DNA of 64,000 nucleotides, from positions 12,632,379 through 12,696,378 of the forward strand of contig NC_086184.1 in assembly GCF_023053635.1 (NCBI RefSeq). Reading direction: 5' to 3'. The stretch is from Elgaria multicarinata webbii. Lineage: Eukaryota; Chordata; Lepidosauria; Squamata; Anguidae. The notes under the pieces were generated by a model. That model was not told where the DNA came from. It saw only the letters and a list, made by a program, of their open reading frames with translations, and made no database searches. Of this stretch, positions 60,716 through 64,000 are shown one piece after another. Within the stretch, counting starts at the first letter, position 1. The number at the start of each line of letters is the position of its first letter. The translations under genes and the position numbers were made by a program.

Positions 60716-61039
60716 GAGTGAGCCGTATCAGATTTTAAAAGCATGAATGCGATGAAGTGCATTTCTGGGATGGCTTTGGCTGCAGCCCAGTAGACATTTA
60801 CCTGGGAGTAAGTCCAATTGAACTCAGTGCGACTAACTTCTGAGTAGGCATGAAGAGGCTTGCGCTCTTGTACTGTGTGCAGACGAGACTTCAGTGGGTG
60901 GCAAGCCTCTCTAAAATCCTTCCCAAGATGCTGGAATTTGTTCTCTGAAAAGGCTTTTGGACGTGTATTCACAGCGATGTCTAGATGTTTTTGTACAGAT
61001 GAAAAAATACGTCTTCAGAGTACAGAAAAACTGCCCTGG

Positions 61040-61356
61040 GTGTACACCTTCTCATGGAGCCAGTTGGACAAATTTAGACCAGGCCTGAAAAACCATTTGT
61101 TTGAGTTGGAGCCCTAAGTGTTGGTGTATGCACTGAGGAACAAATAGTTTATTTTTGAATTGTTTGGTTGTTTTAATTGACTGGTTGTGAGTTTATTTTT
61201 TGGGGATTAGTAGTTTATCTAATGTTTATTTACTAGTTTTTATTTATATTGCTGTGTTTTGTATGTTTTGGTCAATTACTTGCAATTACATTTTGTAAAC
61301 CACCCAGAGTGCTTCAGCTATGAGGCGGTATATACATTTAATAAATAAATAAATTG
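61040..61356 (+). mobile_element. L2-clade LINE 3' end
   Basis: CCAGTTGGACAAATTTAGAC (RT C-terminus remnant), 3' UTR CCACCCAGAGTGCTTCAGCT and AGGCGGTATATACATTTAAT, (AAAT)n tail. Confidence 0.8.
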
Positions 61357-61925
61357 CATGTGCATGTTTAAAGGGTGTTCTGCATACAAAACCATGTGCT
61401 TTATATCACAAAGTTATGACCCCTTCCCCGTTTCAAACTTTTGTTATCTTGCTACACTGCTATCTTGTCATACAGGCTAGCGTCTCGGATGTCAATGGGA
61501 CAGTGAATCCTTCACACCTTGGATAGCTCCTTTAGTGTTCTGACTAAAACTTGGGGCAGATTCACTGTTCCACCAACAGTGGAGCCACCAGCCTCTTTTA
61601 CTGATACTTCTGTAATCATTACATTAAGCTTTTTGCCATTCTAAGTGACTCTGCAAAACTTATAGAGCTTTCGCCATAGAGAAGCCAGGGATTTGGCCAT
61701 AGAGAATTATGGCCAAATAGTATCAAGTTTAAATTTTGTGAAGTTCACACTGTGTGTGATTCTACTTTCTCTTTCTATGGAAAAATCACTCTCCGCTTCC
61801 TGCATCCCACCAGGCCTCTCTGCACTGTGGCACTCTATGGTTGTGGCTAGTCTGGTCAGCCATCTCTGTGGTGTGTCCTGCATCTCTCTTCTGTATCCTC
61901 ACAAAATAATCTCCTTTGTGAAAGG
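61357..61925. other. Unassigned intergenic sequence
   Basis: No repeat, exon or RNA recognised. Confidence 0.55.
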
Positions 61926-61933
61926 ATGGGAGC

Positions 61934-62249
61934 TAGGGTGACCATATGAAAAGGAGGACAGGGCTCCTGTATCTTTAAAGTTGTAGAGAAAAGGGAATTT
62001 CAGCAGGTGTCATTTGTATGCACGTAGCAGGTGGTTAAATCCCCTCTGCATCACAAAATTTAAAGCTGCAGGAGACCTCCTCTCTTGTATCTGGTCAAGA
62101 GGGCTGGACTCCTGCAGCTTTAACTATTGTGATGAAGGCAAAATTTCACCTGGTGCTGCATGCATTCAAATGACACTTGCTGAAATTCCCTTTTCTATAC
62201 AACTTTAAAGATACAGAAGCCCTGTCCTCCTTTTCATATGGTCACCCTA
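61934..62249. mobile_element. hAT MITE, dimer-like palindrome (copy 5), exact 8-bp target duplication
   Basis: TAGGGTGACCATATGAAAAG ... CATATGGTCACCCTA, flanked by ATGGGAGC at 61926-61933 and 62250-62257. Confidence 0.93.
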
Positions 62250-62414
62250 ATGGGAGCAGCCCAGACGCCCATGCCTTAAGTGAATAATGCACCTCCGATA
62301 CTTCAGCCGGGGGTGGGGTGGGGTAGAAAAAGCGTTTTTCAGGCTTTTTTTCCTTGAATGTGACCTAAACAGGTTGATAGTTATCTTGGACCATTCCATA
62401 AACAGGTAGGGCAC

Positions 62415-62475
62415 CAAATGGCAAATTTCTGTACAGTGCCATGTACATTGATGGTGCCATACAAATAAATAATAA
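62415..62475 (+). mobile_element. LINE 3' tail, short
   Basis: GTACAGTGCCATGTACATTG, GGTGCCATACAAATAAATAA, as at 10,360 and 21,860. Confidence 0.75.
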
Positions 62476-62492
62476 CTTCAGATACAGTTTTG

Positions 62493-62630
62493 CAGAGGCA
62501 GTCAACCTGGTGGCCTCCTGCTGTTGTTAGACTACAACTCCCATAATCCCTGATCACTGGCCGTGCTGGATGGAGCTAATGGAAGCTGGAGTCCAAAAAA
62601 TCTGGAGATGTTCCAAGTTGCCCACCACTG
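62493..62630. mobile_element. Hairpin MITE of the approximately 130-bp family
   Basis: CAGTCAACCTGGTGGCCTCC at the left, CCAAGTTGCCCACCACTG at the right, and an ACTACAACTCCCATAATCCC core. Confidence 0.8.
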
Positions 62631-63880
62631 CAATATGCCCAAGTTGTGTGTGAAAACCTTAGTTCTCAGACGACTTCATACTATCAGACTGCTTTCAATA
62701 GTTCTTTTTTATTTGTTGATGTTGTAGGTACATTTAAAAAGTCATCCAAGTACAGCGTGAGGAGCACCTGTAGGAAACGCAAACCTACGAGCATGCATCA
62801 CAATGTTAGATGGCGCCATATTCAAGGACTTACAGAACATAAACATGAGACAAAAATCAATGTCATAATTCCACCCCACCCCCATTTCTCAGGCTGCAAC
62901 CCCCAAACCGTTATTTGGGAAATATTGGCCACTGAGGTCAGCTCCGGAACAGGTTTCAGAGGATAACCTCAGGTTAAGCACAATCGATTTAATCTTTAGC
63001 TCACTGTAGTACGTACAATTGTGGCAAATCAACAATATTATCGACTGTATTTACACACCATTCTCCAAGAGATGCAGAAAAATAATAATAATAATAATAA
63101 TAACCTCATACATTCTCTCTTGCAGTACCAAAAATCAAAAGGCACCATAATAGATTGTTTAGAAAACGCAATGGAAGGCAGGTCAGTGTCCTTGATTTTA
63201 AAAGTAAACTATTAGATCACTGCCCCCATTTTAAAAAGACACAAAGGGGGGAAATCAGACTTTTAGAACACCCCTGCAAATGAGTTATTTAGAAACATGT
63301 AAACCTTGCATTGTTCTCAGGAACACTGGGTGTAAACACAAGCTAAATATAAAACCCACTGGCTTGTTAAAACTACAAATATTACCCATCCCACCCAACT
63401 ATCCCCGCCCCAAACCCATGAAAAAAATCTTCACTTACAAAAATATTTTTAAAATAGTCGTTGCCATGATCAGAGCTCAGAATTCTCTTGCTACAATATG
63501 GCAATCCCTCCTAAGCAGTGAGCCTAAAGATCAGAGGAAAAAGTGCAATTGCTTTGAGATTTTATTTTTTGACTGACACGTTCCGAGTGAAATTTACCCC
63601 AACTTATGTTCAATCAATGCTTAGGAACCATGCCAGCTACAGAGCAACAGAAAGCTGCATACTCCATACATACAGGATCATGCATTCCTATATTCCTGTC
63701 CTCCTATGGTGCCAGTAAGATGGCAGAATTAGGGGACAAAAATATAAAAAGCCTGCCCCTAATTCTCCCAATATTTGATGACAGGTTTATGTGCCCACTA
63801 AGTATTAATGCTGTCAATAAGAGCCAGTTGTTTGCCCCTTTCAAAGTTCTCTCAGTAATTTGCAGTGCAATCCTGAACAT
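62631..63880. other. Repeat-poor end of the window
   Basis: Apart from a short (AAT)n run at 63,081-63,103, no repeat is seen for 1.2 kb. By mammalian gene order (GPT2 lies on this side of DNAJA2, converging on it) this could be the 3' UTR of a minus-strand gene. The only sequence hint is a minus-strand AATAAA at 62708-62713. Not assigned. Confidence 0.3.
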
Positions 63881-63999
63881 CAGCCGTCCCAGCCTGGTGT
63901 CGTCCAGATGTTTTGGACTCCAGCTCCCATCAGCCTCAGCCAGCATGGCCAATGATTAGGAGTTGTAGCCCTGTGGAGCTACCAGGTTGAGAAAGTCTG
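63881..63999. mobile_element. Hairpin MITE at the window edge
   Basis: CAGCCGTCCCAGCCTGGTGT at the left and CCAGGTTGAGAAAGTCTG at the right, with CTCCCATCAGCCTCAGCCAG. Confidence 0.8.
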
Positions 64000-64000
64000 T

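Noticed and set aside
62646-62966. 106-codon ORF as an exon
   Set aside because: No recognisable family, no convincing splice sites, and composition like intergenic DNA.
1-64000. CRISPR array, bacterial operon or prophage-type system
   Set aside because: No regularly spaced direct repeats with unique spacers. Spliced genes and LINE/SINE content show a vertebrate nuclear genome.

Overview
The window looks like nuclear DNA of a non-avian reptile, most likely a squamate. The reasons are spliced vertebrate genes, many L2-clade and CR1-clade LINE remains, a tRNA-derived SINE, and very abundant short hAT-type inverted-repeat elements with 8-bp target duplications. A borealin-2 gene is also present, which eutherian mammals are reported to lack. 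No species call is possible from the sequence alone.

Layout. Positions 1 to about 27,500 hold no gene that I can support. They are repeats (LINE fragments, hAT MITEs, one intact SINE, microsatellites) separated by single-copy-looking stretches, some of which resemble conserved non-coding elements. A CpG-rich promoter at about 27.5-28.0 kb opens DNAJA2, a type I (class A) Hsp40 co-chaperone. Its nine coding exons run on the plus strand from 28,009 to 45,030 and give a complete 411-residue protein. Tail-to-tail with it on the minus strand (46,422-59,042) I reconstructed a second complete gene of ten coding exons and 295 residues. It is a borealin-family protein of the chromosomal passenger complex, best matched to borealin-2 (CDCA9, Dasra-A). 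All nine of its introns are GT-AG and all exon phases agree. The poly(A) signals of the two genes face each other about 0.65 kb apart. From 59 kb to the end there are repeats and unassigned sequence.

DNAJA2 is a cytosolic HSP70 partner and the borealin protein should act at centromeres and the spindle midzone. I see no reason to think they act together, and their adjacency is best read as synteny. The striking non-genic items are a 1,007-bp GC-rich foldback element in a DNAJA2 intron, a 345-bp near-identical duplication whose first copy is bracketed by a perfect 25-bp inverted repeat, a dimer-like hAT MITE family with perfect 8-bp target duplications, and LINEs inserted into other LINEs. I saw no CRISPR array, rRNA, free-standing tRNA gene, or retroviral or LTR element that I could support.
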